From Meandrina meandrites (Eukaryota; Cnidaria; Anthozoa; Scleractinia; Meandrinidae): a DNA stretch of 64,000 nucleotides. Below are positions 1-10,685 of this stretch, piece by piece; position 1 is the stretch's first letter, and each line of letters opens with the position of its first letter. Below the pieces are notes generated by a model. The model did not search any database, had not been told where the DNA came from, and saw only the letters and a program-made list of their open reading frames with translations. Position numbers and translations under genes: made by a program. The DNA lies in the NCBI GenBank assembly GCA_963693305.1, contig OY855914.1:18509472-18573471 (forward strand). Reading direction: 5' to 3'.

Positions 1-393
1 TAACATCACCGACCACTTCCATCTAATCTTTATTTTGTTTATTTATAATCATCTCTCGATAACAGCTTATTGTTATTCAAAGCATTGCTTTCGACTCCTG
101 TTCCGCTTAACAAAAGAAAGCATACGGTTTTGGTTTACCAAAGGATAACTGATCGGAAAGAGATTTTAATTACTCACTGGATTTAGATGAAGCATTTGCC
201 CGGATACATCAGAAGGGAATCAAGCTAACAGAGAAGCGAGTGTGTGATTAATATATTTATTTGACCTTTTTGTTATGGGGTGTATACATGCACATACAGA
301 GATGTTTACTTTACTGCAAAGTTGAATTGACTAAAGTTGCTCTTGTTGACTAACGCTAATTCTATTGTTCTCTATCTGTATTGGCATTTTTCA
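1..393. other. Upstream region of the first receptor, probably 5' UTR intron
   Basis: No open frame of note. The last 50 bases look like the end of an intron rather than coding sequence: branch-point-like CTAAC and CTAAT, then a pyrimidine-rich run. An open frame runs into the receptor from 337, but it has only a TTG at that point and no ATG. Confidence 0.5.
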
Positions 394-394
394 G
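348..394 (+). other. Predicted 3' splice site in the 5' UTR of receptor A1
   Basis: GACTAAC at 348-354 is a good branch-point match. It is followed by a T/C-rich stretch ending in TTTTTCAG at 394, leaving 47 bases of 5' UTR before the ATG at 442. This supports starting the protein at 442. The matching donor would lie upstream of the window or earlier in it and was not identified. Confidence 0.5.
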
Positions 395-441
395 AGGTAA
401 CGAAGTTTACGGAGCCACCGACGTCAACCAAAGAGTTTGAA

Positions 442-1875
442 ATGTTCGCAAATAACAGCACAAATGAAAATATGCCTGACGCTTTCAACCTGGAATACAT
501 GGGGTTCCGAATTACAAAAATATCATTGTACGTTTTGATCTTCACTCTAAGCTGTATTGGAAACAGTTTAGTTGCAATTGTTATCGTAAAGGCCAAAGGG
601 ATGTGGACGTCGGCAAATATGCTGATTCTAAACTTGGCTCTGTGCGACCTTCTTCTACCACTTCTGAGTATTCCATTTGATTTGGCCCTTGAAGAAGTCA
701 GCTACATTTGGCCCTTTGGCAGAGGAATGTGCAAAGTTTTATGGCCACTCCAGACCACGTTTTCAACGTCTTCTTCTTTCACCCTTGCAGCGATCAGTTT
801 GGATAGGTTCAGAACTATTGGAAAGCCATTCACCAGACGCGTCGCAACTAGAAAAATCCTTGTGTTCTTGTCGGTCATTCACGCTGTTTCCATCATCCTG
901 TGTGTTCCTTATTTTATCGTGTTGGATTACAACGTCTCTGAAAGCTCTTGTGATGAATCTTGGCCGAGTTTTGGTTACAGACAAGCGTACACCGTTGTTC
1001 TGTTTCTTTGCCAATACGCTCTGCCATTGATAACCATGTCCATAGCCTATCTCCTTATCTATCGTAGCTTGCGCTCAAACATGATTCGACTTTTTTGCTC
1101 CAATCCAGAAAGGCAACGTTCTGAACGTGGTTCCAACTCTTCCCGATTGTCCACTTACAGTATGGACGACATGGAGTTCAAAAGAAAAGAACAAAACATT
1201 CGCTTGGCAAAGATGTTCGTTTTTGTTGTCGTCGTGTTTGCAATCAGTATGTTTCCTAATCAAGTTCTTTGGCTCTGGGCGGACTTTGGAAACGGTACAG
1301 GGAACAAATATTTTCATTACATTTCTGTGGTGTGTCGCCTTTTCACATACGCCAACAGTGTTTTAAATCCGTTTATTTATGCCCTGAAAAGCAAAGAATT
1401 CAGGTCTGGATTTGCAAAGATTGGTCGCAAAACCGTGATGCAGCCATTAAGAAAAATAAGCAACGAAACGAGGAGAATTGCACGTAAAGTCAGCAGAAGC
1501 GTTTTGGATAATCCACATGCTATCGCCGTAGACATATCTGACGACTTATTTTCTGGAAAAACAGTTAGGTTCTCGGAAGAATTATCAAATCACCGAAAAA
1601 GTACGCCTAGAACACCTATGAGAAAATATTCAGTCTGTGGTCTCGTAGGTGCAGATTCAGGACTCCCACCCATGAAGAACGGTTCTGTTCAAAACACATG
1701 GGACGAAACCGAGAGACTATGCGATGAAAGCACAAACGACACCTTCGAGTTTCTGAATAACAACAAATTGGAAGATGAGAAAATGATCAATGGCGTAACA
1801 GTTATCTCGGAGACAATAAGACCTAGTTCTAGATTACGCAAGTTATTTCAGCAACTTCCCGAAACAGACTGTTAA
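442..1875 (+). CDS. Class A GPCR, peptide-receptor-like (family A, copy 1)
   Basis: A 477-residue seven-helix receptor in one exon, expected at the plasma membrane and coupled to G proteins. The ATG at 442 is preferred because the frame upstream has no ATG and ends at a splice acceptor. Landmarks: sequons at N4/N5; GN at 40-41 (N1.50); D69 (2.50); C97 (3.25) paired with C170 in loop 2; DRF at 121-123 instead of DRY; P195 in TM5; P272 in TM6; NPFIY at 309-313 in TM7. Position 4.50 is His147 and 6.48 is Met270, both normally Trp. The tail is about 160 residues, Ser/Thr/Arg-rich, ending ETDC. The loop 2 C-x-E-x-W-P pattern resembles NPY/RFamide/QRFP-type peptide receptors; the ligand cannot be told. 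A diverged copy of the last ~65 codons follows the stop. Confidence 0.92.
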   Translation: MFANNSTNENMPDAFNLEYMGFRITKISLYVLIFTLSCIGNSLVAIVIVKAKGMWTSANMLILNLALCDLLLPLLSIPFDLALEEVSYIWPFGRGMCKVLWPLQTTFSTSSSFTLAAISLDRFRTIGKPFTRRVATRKILVFLSVIHAVSIILCVPYFIVLDYNVSESSCDESWPSFGYRQAYTVVLFLCQYALPLITMSIAYLLIYRSLRSNMIRLFCSNPERQRSERGSNSSRLSTYSMDDMEFKRKEQNIRLAKMFVFVVVVFAISMFPNQVLWLWADFGNGTGNKYFHYISVVCRLFTYANSVLNPFIYALKSKEFRSGFAKIGRKTVMQPLRKISNETRRIARKVSRSVLDNPHAIAVDISDDLFSGKTVRFSEELSNHRKSTPRTPMRKYSVCGLVGADSGLPPMKNGSVQNTWDETERLCDESTNDTFEFLNNNKLEDEKMINGVTVISETIRPSSRLRKLFQQLPETDC

Positions 1876-2105
1876 ACCGAGAGACTTCCGGAACGGTTCT
1901 CTTCACCGCACTTTGGACGGAGCCGAGCGACATGGCGATAAAAGTCCAATCGACAACAGCCTCCAGTTCCCGAAAAACAACAAATTCGAAAGTAAGAAAA
2001 TTATCAATGACATAGCAGTTACCTTGGAGACAATAGCTCCTACTTCTAGATCAAAGATTACACAAGTTATTTCAACAACTTGCAATGCTGACTGTTAACC
2101 CGAGT
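1676..2105 (+). repeat. Tandem duplication of the A1 C-terminal coding segment
   Basis: Two diverged copies of a unit of about 213 bp. Unit 1 (about 1676-1890) is the last coding part plus stop of receptor A1; unit 2 (about 1891-2105) lies immediately downstream. Both begin with GAACGGTTCT, share AACAACAAATT in the middle, and end with GACTGTTAA followed by CCGAG and GACTT. Confidence 0.88.
1892..2098 (+). pseudogene. Second copy of the A1 receptor tail, not in the A1 frame
   Basis: This frame is open from before 1892 to a stop at 2096-2098 and encodes a tail aligning with A1 residues 412-477: NGS start, NNK in the middle, ETI-x-P-x-SR, and a C-terminal NADC against ETDC. It has no ATG of its own (a TTG at 1913). 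It is shifted relative to A1, so simple stop readthrough would not use it; a frameshift near 1870 or a splice would be needed. It is most likely a decaying duplicate, though its unbroken frame leaves an alternative tail possible. Confidence 0.6.
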
Positions 2106-2112
2106 GACTTAC

Positions 2113-3300
2113 CGATTCATTAACATAAATGCCTGCGTTTTACAAAACGTTTGATGAAAGGCACAAGACTAGTTTGTAATGAGATGTTGATAAACTGCAA
2201 TTCATTTTAATTCAGTTTATTTTAGTACTAGCTGTTAGTTCATTCTGTAATTACAAACCAAGAGTAAATCATGTTGGTGAATGACAGTTAAAGTGCAACG
2301 GGATCGAGGGACACAAAAATGCCACATTTTTCTAGAAAGTGCAATAATTTCAATAAGCGTTCTTAGGCATGCATGTTCTTTAACATTTTTCTGTCTTATT
2401 ATGCTTATAAAAACAGGGTTAGATAAAACTTTGAACAAGTAGCTTAATAAGCCACTCTATTTTTAGATGTTCTTAATATTAGCTCTAGTTTCGTAAACTC
2501 GAAAGTGAAAGTGCAACCCTAAAAATGAGTATTCATAAACAAAGCTTTTTTCGTTTTACTTGAATTAAACATTTGTGTTGTTGAAAATCAATTCAATGTT
2601 GATTATTCTTCCACGACTTCATAAGGGTCTTCTGTTACAAATGATTTGTAAGAGAGAGTGGCATGATATTGAGTCAGAACAAAATGGGCAGCAATAAACA
2701 ACCCAGGTCCCTCAAATGAAAGTGATACTCATTGGGGATACTAATTGGGAAATAAAACCTTTGAAAGGACCTAGATCTAGAACCCACTTTTTGGACGTGG
2801 CTTAAGTTAATTTTCTCCCTGAGATGTACTAATGTTTAATTATATAGACTCTTATTTAGGGTAGGTAGCAGTAAGTCAAAGAGCAATATCGATATATTGA
2901 GTTTATCTAGCACAATCCGACCAAGAGTCGTGTCCTAGAAAATATAGATACCTGAATGATTGACACTGAAAAGTATAAACCATGAATGATGCGACCCAAA
3001 TGTTTACAGGGAAATCGAAAAAAAAAAACGTTGTCTGTGACAGAATAAACATGGTAATAAGACAGCTTACATAAATAATGCTCTTAAGGCTGTCAAAGAA
3101 AGAAAATATCTTGATTGTCAATAACAGGAATATTTCTAAGTTTATCAATGCTATCTTCCCAGATTACCTCTGAAAAATATCGTCCATGGTTTATGCTTTT
3201 CACATGGCTAACGTTTCTTCAATTAGGCGTGTATGTTAATGGTAAAGTTTTGGTCGTAAAAGCTCACGGCCGCGCTGTAGGTGGTCCTAAAAAAGAAACG
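2113..3300. other. Intergenic, no recognised feature
   Basis: AT-rich sequence downstream of receptor A1. A possible polyadenylation signal AATAAA lies at 2693-2698. Short open frames on both strands lack ATG starts or recognisable motifs. Confidence 0.4.
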
Positions 3301-3394
3301 GCGACCATATTAGTGAGCCAAGCCATTCCTTCGGAAATTAAACTCTATTTTTATGCAAAAATTCTCTTTTGTTCTGGCAAACCAATATGGTCGC
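3301..3394. repeat. Short inverted-repeat element
   Basis: GCGACCATATT at 3301 is matched by its reverse complement at 3384-3394, giving a unit of 94 bp with terminal inverted repeats. It looks like a degenerate miniature transposable element; class unknown. Confidence 0.45.
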
Positions 3395-5217
3395 TGGTCA
3401 CGTGGGTAAAAACGCTCTATAAACCTTCCCCAGCTTGCAATTCAACGTTTTAATAAGCCCCCGTCACTGTTAAGCCCACCTTCCCTAGATGGAAAACCAT
3501 GACCATGTTTACCTACAACAAAACAAGGCAACTCAACACTTTTAAAGTTATTTATTCATCACATTTATTTCTCATTAATTTCTCCTATTTTGTAAAAATG
3601 TGTTACGAAACAGCCGCTTTTAATACTGATCTATTATTTGGGAAAAAATCCCCCATCTCTATAAGGGAAAAGAGATATCATAGCATATGAATTGATTCTG
3701 CATAAATCTGAAATCGTACGTTAACACCCGTAAGTGGAACCAGGCTCTAGGTACGACGTGCATACAATGTTTTACTCCCCAGTAAACCAGATTTGAGCCT
3801 GCTTTACGTAGAACATGGTCAATAATACCAAAGGACTATGTTTTTTCAAGACTGTGTTACAATTTGTTTTTAATCTATTTTATACTGAATCCTGACTGCA
3901 ATTTCATCACTTTTCAAATAATATATAACAGACCGGTTTAAACTGTTTTATATAGACCTCTTACGCTTCATTACTACCCCATTCTGGATTGGAGCTGGTA
4001 AATAATAATTTATGTCACTCTAAATGAATTGTTTTTAGAGGTAAACAAACCAGGGCATTTTCACAGCTTCGTATTAGTTTATAAGCCTTATTAGAATTAG
4101 ATTCATTTCCGAAAGGAAAAGGTAGGCGTTAGAACCACAGCCGCAATGCCTACAAAGTAATTCCTACAGACAAGTCTTTTTATTCCCAATCCTGACCGAA
4201 TATATATTACATTTCAATGGCGAGAATTCCTGCAAAATCAATATCTCTTCTGTGCCTCTTTGATTCCGTGTTTCGATTTGAGCAATTTGTGGTTTCGATT
4301 ATTTAAATTAAATAGAATTCCACCTTCCGGCTCCTCTTGGGAAAATAAATTTCTCCACCGGCCACCGAAATGTCCTTATCTGTGACCGGTTCAAAAGTTG
4401 TTTGCTCCATAAATAGATCTCACTTGCATTGCTCACCCTGTCAAATGGCGTGTCTTTTTTAGCATATCAAATTGTCTGAGCTTAAAATGGATATCATTTA
4501 AAATAGATTTACCTTTTAAGACAAAGTGTCCGCCCACTAAGTCGCTTCCAGAACACGTGTCTTCCTTTCTGGAAGGAACCATGAACCCGTGTTGAAAGAA
4601 AGCGACTTATAATCAAGTTAACAACTGGGTTATATGTTATTTCAGAATTTTCGTGTCTTAAATCAACGTTAAAATAAATCGCGTGCCATAAAATAATTTT
4701 GGAATCCGGAATTAAACTTTTTAATCCGAAAATAGTTTTAAATCCCGATTATTCGTTTTAAATCCCTAATTATGTTTCCAAATCCAGATGTTTTTCACGG
4801 TCGTTAAATCCACATTTTCTTCCGCGCACTAATCCGAATGAATCCAAAAATATCCTTATTTTAAAATGCGCAAATATTTTTCGAATGCATCTGACGGGCT
4901 TTTGAACAACAAAAAAGGAAACAGTCTGGTGATGAATCTTAGGTTATGGATCATCCATTAGCAGATGGACGCTCGATGGCTTTACCAACATGTTTACAAA
5001 AAATTGTGTGAAATAAAATACCGCCAAATGCCGTTTGTGAGCCAGTTCCGCTTATAATCCTACCACCTACCCCCTACCCCGCTTCCAGGTAAGAGAACCA
5101 TCTGTCTGCTAATGAAAACAAAATAGTCCGGTTATATGTCTCTCAGGACGTCATAAACCCTTTCCGCATCCACTTTTCCATATGAACTCACAAACGTCTC
5201 CCCAGAACACAGCCAGG
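3395..5217. other. Intergenic; AAATCC microrepeat cluster and a small hairpin
   Basis: No gene seen. An inverted pair AAGTCGCTT / AAGCGACTT at about 4539-4608 can form a hairpin. Between about 4695 and 4860 the word AATCC recurs about nine times at irregular spacing (AATCCGG, AATCCG, AAATCCC, AAATCCA and variants), too irregular for a simple satellite. Confidence 0.45.
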
Positions 5218-5237
5218 CCCTAGTTGTTCAAAGGGTA

Positions 5238-5270
<33 letters not shown>

Positions 5271-5361
5271 GTGGATAAGCGTTGACAAAACAAACTACAC
5301 TATCCACTGGATAGTGATTTACCCGGTGGATGGCGTTATCCACCCTTCGAACAACTGGGGG
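5218..5361. mobile_element. Miniature inverted-repeat element (CTATCCACTGGATA type)
   Basis: The two halves are near-perfect inverted repeats of about 60 bp around a short centre: CCCTAGTTGTTC at the left end and GAACAACTGGGGG at the right. CTATCCA(G/C)TGGATA is repeated internally. Compact, AT-moderate, no coding capacity. Class not assigned. Confidence 0.75.
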
Positions 5362-5382
5362 ACAGAACATTACACTTTGATT

Positions 5383-5491
5383 TAGCCTGCGAGCAGGCTC
5401 TCCGCACGAAAAAAAATGACGAGAAGGCGAGAACGAAGCCTTCTCGCCTTCTCTTAATTTTTTTTCGCGCGGAGAGCTTGCTCGCAGGCTA
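5383..5491. mobile_element. Miniature inverted-repeat element with 9-bp target duplication
   Basis: TAGCCTGCGAGCAGGCTCTC at the left end is mirrored by GAGAGCTTGCTCGCAGGCTA at the right. The 109-bp unit is flanked by ACTTTGATT on both sides (5374-5382 and 5492-5500). A 9-bp duplication suggests a Mutator-like mobilising source, by analogy only. The centre (AAGGCGAG/CTCGCCTT) extends the hairpin. Confidence 0.78.
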
Positions 5492-5716
5492 ACTTTGATT
5501 GGAAATAGGCAATGAATAAGTTTAAAAACAGATTGTAGATCAAAAGGGTCAGAGCGGCTTTCTTACAAGATGTCGCTCATGAGAGCCTTAAAGTCGTTTC
5601 CTGTTGACCAGCTCATTTCCCAAGGAACAGTGTTTTCTGCCGCTGAAAAGCCCCGCCGGATATATAAGCTCTCCCCGGTTATAACCCCACCCAAAACCCC
5701 TTATGGACTCGATCAA

Positions 5717-6074
5717 GGCGGAGGTACACCTTGAAGCCCATTTTTCACACCGTTTAACTAGGGTTCAATGCGAATATCTCGCTCCCGTCTCAAGCATCCC
5801 AAAATCCCTATGCTCATTTCACAAAGCTGTGTTTAGCTGTGTTTGGTAAATTTTTGGGTGATTTTTGGGAATGTTTGGGAAGAGATAGTTTTTCTCAAAG
5901 GATTAGTTGAATTTTGAGAAATAAGAAATATTAAGATTTAATGTGATTTTAAAATTAGAATTTGAAGTTAAAAATTAGAAGGTGGACACCAAAACAGTCC
6001 CCTGACAACCTGTGGTGCTCTTGCGTGGTTGTCAACTGTCTGGTGGTGTTCCAATTTTACTGATGACTCCCGCC
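5717..6074 (+). mobile_element. TTAA-flanked miniature element (family D, copy 1)
   Basis: Begins GGCGGAGGTACACC after TCAA and ends CCCGCC before TTAA, giving short terminal inverted repeats and a TTAA-like target site, as in piggyBac-type elements. The body, with GGGAATGTTTGGGAAGAGAT and CAGTCCCCTGACAACCTG, recurs at 10203-10611 and, inverted and partial, at 42705-42985. Non-coding. Confidence 0.7.
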
Positions 6075-6385
6075 TTAATTGTATAAAGCCTGCAACTATT
6101 AGGCCCCAGAGCTCACTCTGTCGAGCTCATGCAGTCACAATTTGACGCTTGACGGAAAATATATAGGAATGGACTCCCAAAGCTATGGAATTTGTGAAAA
6201 AGTGTTTTACAGATCAATTACGCTCAGCTGTCATTATGAGTTCAGAGGCAAAAATAGGTCTGCATGAAATCTGTAGTGAGGAGGGGTTTTCACTTTATTT
6301 AAGTGTCAGAGTATTTAGCACTGTTATACTAATTTTGGACACTGTAAATAAGCAAACAAATATTACAAATAGAACAGAAATTTGT

Positions 6386-6538
6386 TAAAAATCCCAACTG
6401 GTAGGAGGCTGACCAGCTGGCTATTTACAAAGCGTGGAGGAGTTGAATTCGGGGCCACCGAACACAAATTCATCTAGTGGCAGGGAGGAGGATTTGAACT
6501 CGGGACCAGCGCCCTAACCACTAGGCCACGCTGCCTCC
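6386..6538 (-). mobile_element. tRNA-derived SINE, copy 1
   Basis: Read on the minus strand it begins GAGGCAGCGTGGCCTAGTGG (a tRNA-like A box), followed by TTAGGGCGCTGG and a degenerate B box from GAGTTCAAATCC. The distal part (AGCCAGCTGG ... CCAGTTGGGATT) matches a second copy at 32606-32775. It is a SINE rather than a tRNA gene because the cloverleaf is incomplete and the tail is shared. Confidence 0.72.
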
Positions 6539-7386
6539 TACAAAGTTTTTATACGAGGAATCCCTGACCCTAGGCCCAAACCCTTACCATCACTTTCATA
6601 CAGCTATTTCAATTAACGTTGTCGGATTAAAGCTTCAAGCCCACGAGTCAAGACCGAATGGTGCCATGGGTATTTACTTCGAATTTGCATATCAGCATTG
6701 AGGAAAACTACAACTTTGTTTTTCTTTTTTGCATGTGGAGTATTAGTTTTCCTTTCCGTGAAACCTTTCTTGTATCTTTTCTTTCGCTGTTATGTAGTTC
6801 GGACTATTCTTTTTAAATGTAAATGCGGCGAAAAAGGATCTTTCCTTCACATGTCTGAAGAGAAAGGAAACACAAAGCGTCTCGTTTGCTATATCGCTAT
6901 ATCTCATTTCTATTCAGCACGAGTGGAACACTCTACCTTCGCCCATACTACCTTTCGGTCTGGTCTCTAAGCTTTAAGCTTCAACTCGACAACGTTAATA
7001 GAAATAGCTGTATACGATTTTTGATAGAAAAGGTCAACCCTTTTACAACCTTACTTCCATGAAAAATGGAACCCTTTTCACATAACTACAGTTGAAATAA
7101 GCGAGTTTGGAGTTCCGAAAACAGATGCCTGCGTCGGGATTAAATCGAATTTTAATAAAAGTGTACTCGTAAATGTTAAATTTTATCCCGACGCACTCAT
7201 GTTTTTTGAAAGTTCGAAACTGCTTAAACTGATCTCTTTTTGCAACTGTTCTCTTGGTATCCCGAACGATTGCTATAGGTGCAAGTGTTTCGAAATATTT
7301 TATATTATCAGAAACCCGTAAGGGTTGAAACGTGTAACTCCCTATGATTTGTATTGTACAAAACATTTGCACGTTTCGTTTCCACT
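6539..7386. other. Intergenic, nothing firm
   Basis: AT-rich sequence with short open frames on both strands. None has a recognisable domain or a convincing start. Confidence 0.35.
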
Positions 7387-8344
7387 AAGTACCATATTTG
7401 GAAAATCGTAAGAAGAAAGCGACTAATCAAAACTGCAATATTTGGAATAAATTCACAGCGCGCGCTAGCTCGTGCTATAAATTCTTGGTTTTCATGTTAC
7501 GTCATAAAATTCTGAAATCAAAATTCAATAGGCCTGCTAAACTTTCGATGCCACTAGGTGTAAGATGAACTAGAAATATATCGTTTCGCAAATTTCCAGC
7601 TTGGTTGTGCCCTTCGTTTTAAAAACAGAGCATTTTGAATATTCGAATTCTCCGCCGTGTGTGATATCAAGCTGAGTGCCGTGACAAAGTTGTTTTGCGT
7701 CGAAAAAGGCCTTTCCTCTCTATTTTTGCAGATTGAACATTCCCAATGTACTAAGTGCTGTTTATGTAAAAGTATAATAGATCATGAGCCAAAAGTAGTC
7801 GCTATTAATAGCAAAATTAAGTTCCAGATGGTTTCTCTGACATCACGGCGGCCATATTTGTGCCCCTCGGAAGGACACAAACATGGCGTCTCCATACTGA
7901 GCCTTATAAATTTGCGTGGAAAGTTTCGGCAAATAACTCGCAAACGGTGCACCGCACAGACCTGAGACTTGGACAAATTGTTTATCTATTTATCTTCTAT
8001 AATATCTGAAATTCATAGCTTCTGTCGTTGAATGGTTTCGATTTTATTTTTTTATTGCGTGACGGTGAAAACCACCAATGGTGTAATCTTGTTTTAAACA
8101 AGTTTAAGTTTGGTTGAATAAAGTTAAATTTGGTTAAATTCTTCCGTTTCATTGTCATTTAGCAGTCTGGAGAAGTTCACTTGGATACACTTGATGAATT
8201 TCTTTAGTTTCTGTAAGAAATTTACGGCGTTTAGGTCGGATTTCAAGTAACTTACCGCAAAACCGAAAATGTTGTTGCGTGTGTCGTCGTTACGTGGATA
8301 AAGCGTTCGCGTACAAACTCTTCGTGTTTCCAAATATGGTACTT
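7387..8344. mobile_element. Putative non-autonomous element with 18-bp terminal inverted repeats
   Basis: AAGTACCATATTTGGAAA at 7387-7404 is repeated exactly, in inverse orientation, at 8327-8344, bounding 958 bp. The interior holds open frames without recognised domains, and a smaller inverted pair around 7850-7885 (GGCGGCCATATTTGTGCCC and its near complement). Target duplication not clear. Confidence 0.45.
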
Positions 8345-9640
8345 GGCAAAACTGAATATTCAAAAGCTGTGAGCTCCTGTACTTGAACTCATGAAATCCC
8401 TACCTTATTTTATATCCCCAGCCTGAAAAAGGTACCATTATCTTCTACGGGTAGTACACCCTTCCCAGGTGTGAAATGCAAAGCTTTCATGGAACTGAAA
8501 ACTAGCCATGAATTCAACGGCGGCAAAACCGTCCTTATTTGTTAGTCAATACGTGCCCACAGACTCAAAGCTAAGTTTACCGTAACCAAAAAGTTTTAAT
8601 TAGCATGTAACCGACAGTAACATTGAAATTCCGTGCAGCGTGTGATGACGCGAGCCAATCAGGTAGTGTCTTTTGGTTGAGGGCGTGCAGTAAAACATTT
8701 AGGGCCCAATTTGAATTAGTTATCCAACTTCTACGTGAGAGAGAATTAAGAACATTACGAACATTCTGAACAATGTGAACACTAAGACGCCGAAGCAGTT
8801 CGCTTCTTGTTCGACAGATAAGCTGTAGCACCAACTACAGGCTAGCGACCGAAAGATTTAAAAAAGGGCATGGCAAAACGAAACGTGTTCCAAAAAAACT
8901 TCATGAACTAATCATGACAGTAAAATGTGGGTGTCACGGTTTAAATATGCATGGAGACTAATAGAAGGTACGTTTCTCTGTTTACTTGTTTGCTTCGTTA
9001 GTTTTTTGTCTGTAGTTTAATACATGTATTGGATTTTAACGGCCCGGTTTGTCTTGTATAATGTTTTGGGTAACTTTTTATAAACAATGATTTAAAACTG
9101 ATTTGAAAGAAAGACGCGATGGAGTTTTAAATTGGAATGACCGGTCTAAAATCGAAAGCGCCTTACCAGGCCTTACCACGTATTTCTCTTTGCGTTATTA
9201 ATTTATTTTGCAATCGTATTTTAGATTTGTATGGTTAATTGAAACAAATTGTTGTGATTTTGCGGAAGATTTCCAGTTTTATTATGCATGTATTTTGCAA
9301 CTCTATTCATAATTTCGGCTCGTGTATAATGATGGCATAAAAGAAACTACAGAAGTACTTAAGTACAACAAATATAAATCTACAAATATTTCATTAAGAA
9401 GTTAGAATTTACTCGGTTTCCTTTGCTTTGTATTGTTCAGTTTGGAATTTGGCTCCTCCAGACCTCGCCAAGCAGTGAGTCCACTGTCCTGAGTTAGCAG
9501 TCCATACCAGTGATCCCTTCTAAACTCGGCGTCATCTCGGCAAACAGAGAGACACATCAATTCTTCCTGGTAGTGGTAAGTGCAGTTCTTTATGGAAAGG
9601 GAAGGGTGGGTCAATAGTTAAAGCTCTGAATGCACCTTGC
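8345..9640. other. Intergenic, nothing firm
   Basis: No gene, structured repeat or RNA was recognised. Open frames at 8577-8834 and 9402-9614 on the minus strand lack motifs. Confidence 0.35.
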
Positions 9641-9840
9641 ATTCGGCTAAGGTTTGGCTTTTATTCGGCTTATCCGACTTTTTCTGTTTCTCCTTTACTG
9701 CGTTTCATTCACAGTCGACTTCGAATATTTTATTCGGCCAATTATTCGGCACTAGTTTCAAATTTCGGCTTTTCTTCGGTACACTTTTGCTTTATTTCGG
9801 CAAGTCTTCGGCTTCACTTCGTGTCTGCTTCGGATCATGT
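9641..9840 (+). repeat. Cluster of TTCGGC words
   Basis: TTCGGC occurs seven times in about 200 bases (plus TTCGGT and TTCGGA variants), with T-rich spacers of varied length. It reads as an irregular microrepeat cluster, not a tandem satellite. Function unknown. Confidence 0.55.
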
Positions 9841-10202
9841 TCTGCGTAATCTCCTGCTTAGTGATTTTGGTAACTCAGGCTGCTTTTTCTTAAGTTCCTT
9901 TCAATGACAGCAACATCATTGTTATTGAAGGGACAATACTGTTATTAAAATCAAAATAACGGTATAGTCACTGTTATAACAGGGTCCTTTTCAGTTCAAG
10001 GTTCATCCAGTTAATTAATAAATAACTAATTGATCAAGTAATTAATCTATTTAATGTTAAAACTTAGGAAACAGGGGAATGACCGCTTAACACAGGAACG
10101 AAGACTGTTCCGATTTATCCTGTCACGTTGAGTTGTCAGTTTTCTAGTTACAGGTAGCTGATTAGTATAGGCTCACATTTGCGAGTACAGTTCATCTCTT
10201 AA

Positions 10203-10611
10203 GGCGGGGGTACACCTGAAGCCCGTTTTTCCACCCCTAAACTTGGGTTTAATGCGAATATCTCGTCCGCGTTTCAAGTAATCCAGAAACTCTATGCTCA
10301 TTTCACAAAGCTATGTTTAGCGGGGTTTTGTAAATTTTTGGGTGATTTTTGGGAATGTTTGGAAAGAGATAGTTTTTCTCAAAGGATAAGTAAAATTTGG
10401 AGAAATAAGAAATATTAAAGATTTCATGTGATTTTAAAATTAGAATTTGAAGTTAAAAATTAGTAGATGGACACCCAAACAGTCCCCTGACAACCTGGGG
10501 TGCTCTTGCGTGGGGGTCAACTGTCTGTTGGTGTTTCAAAAATAATTTTCTTTCTTCTATCCCATCCTTAAACCTCTTAAAATTTCACTCAAAATCGGGT
10601 ATACACCCACC
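10203..10611 (+). mobile_element. TTAA-flanked miniature element (family D, complete copy)
   Basis: GGCGGGGGTACACC at the left and GGGTATACACCCACC at the right form terminal inverted repeats, with TTAA on both sides (10199-10202 and 10612-10615). The interior matches 5717-6074 closely. It contains no open frame of note and is best seen as a piggyBac-type miniature element on the basis of target and ends. Confidence 0.78.
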
Positions 10612-10653
10612 TTAAGTAAAAAAAAAACGACGGAATACGACGGAATAAAAGTA

Positions 10654-10685
10654 CTTGCCGTAGTACCAGCCTTGTAATCAATTTG
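10654..10685 (+). repeat. Half copy of the 34.4-kb palindrome
   Basis: TTGCCGTAGTACCAGCC and the following TTGTAATCAATTTGG match the right arm of the perfect palindrome at 34407-34504 with a few substitutions. The left arm is missing. Confidence 0.6.

Noticed and set aside
337..441. N-terminal extension of receptor A1 from 337
   Set aside because: The frame opens with TTG, not ATG, and crosses a strong splice-acceptor pattern ending at 394; the ATG at 442 gives a typical glycosylated N-terminus.
6386..6538. tRNA gene
   Set aside because: A and B box words are present but the cloverleaf is not complete, and the sequence shares a non-tRNA body with 32606-32775; called a SINE.
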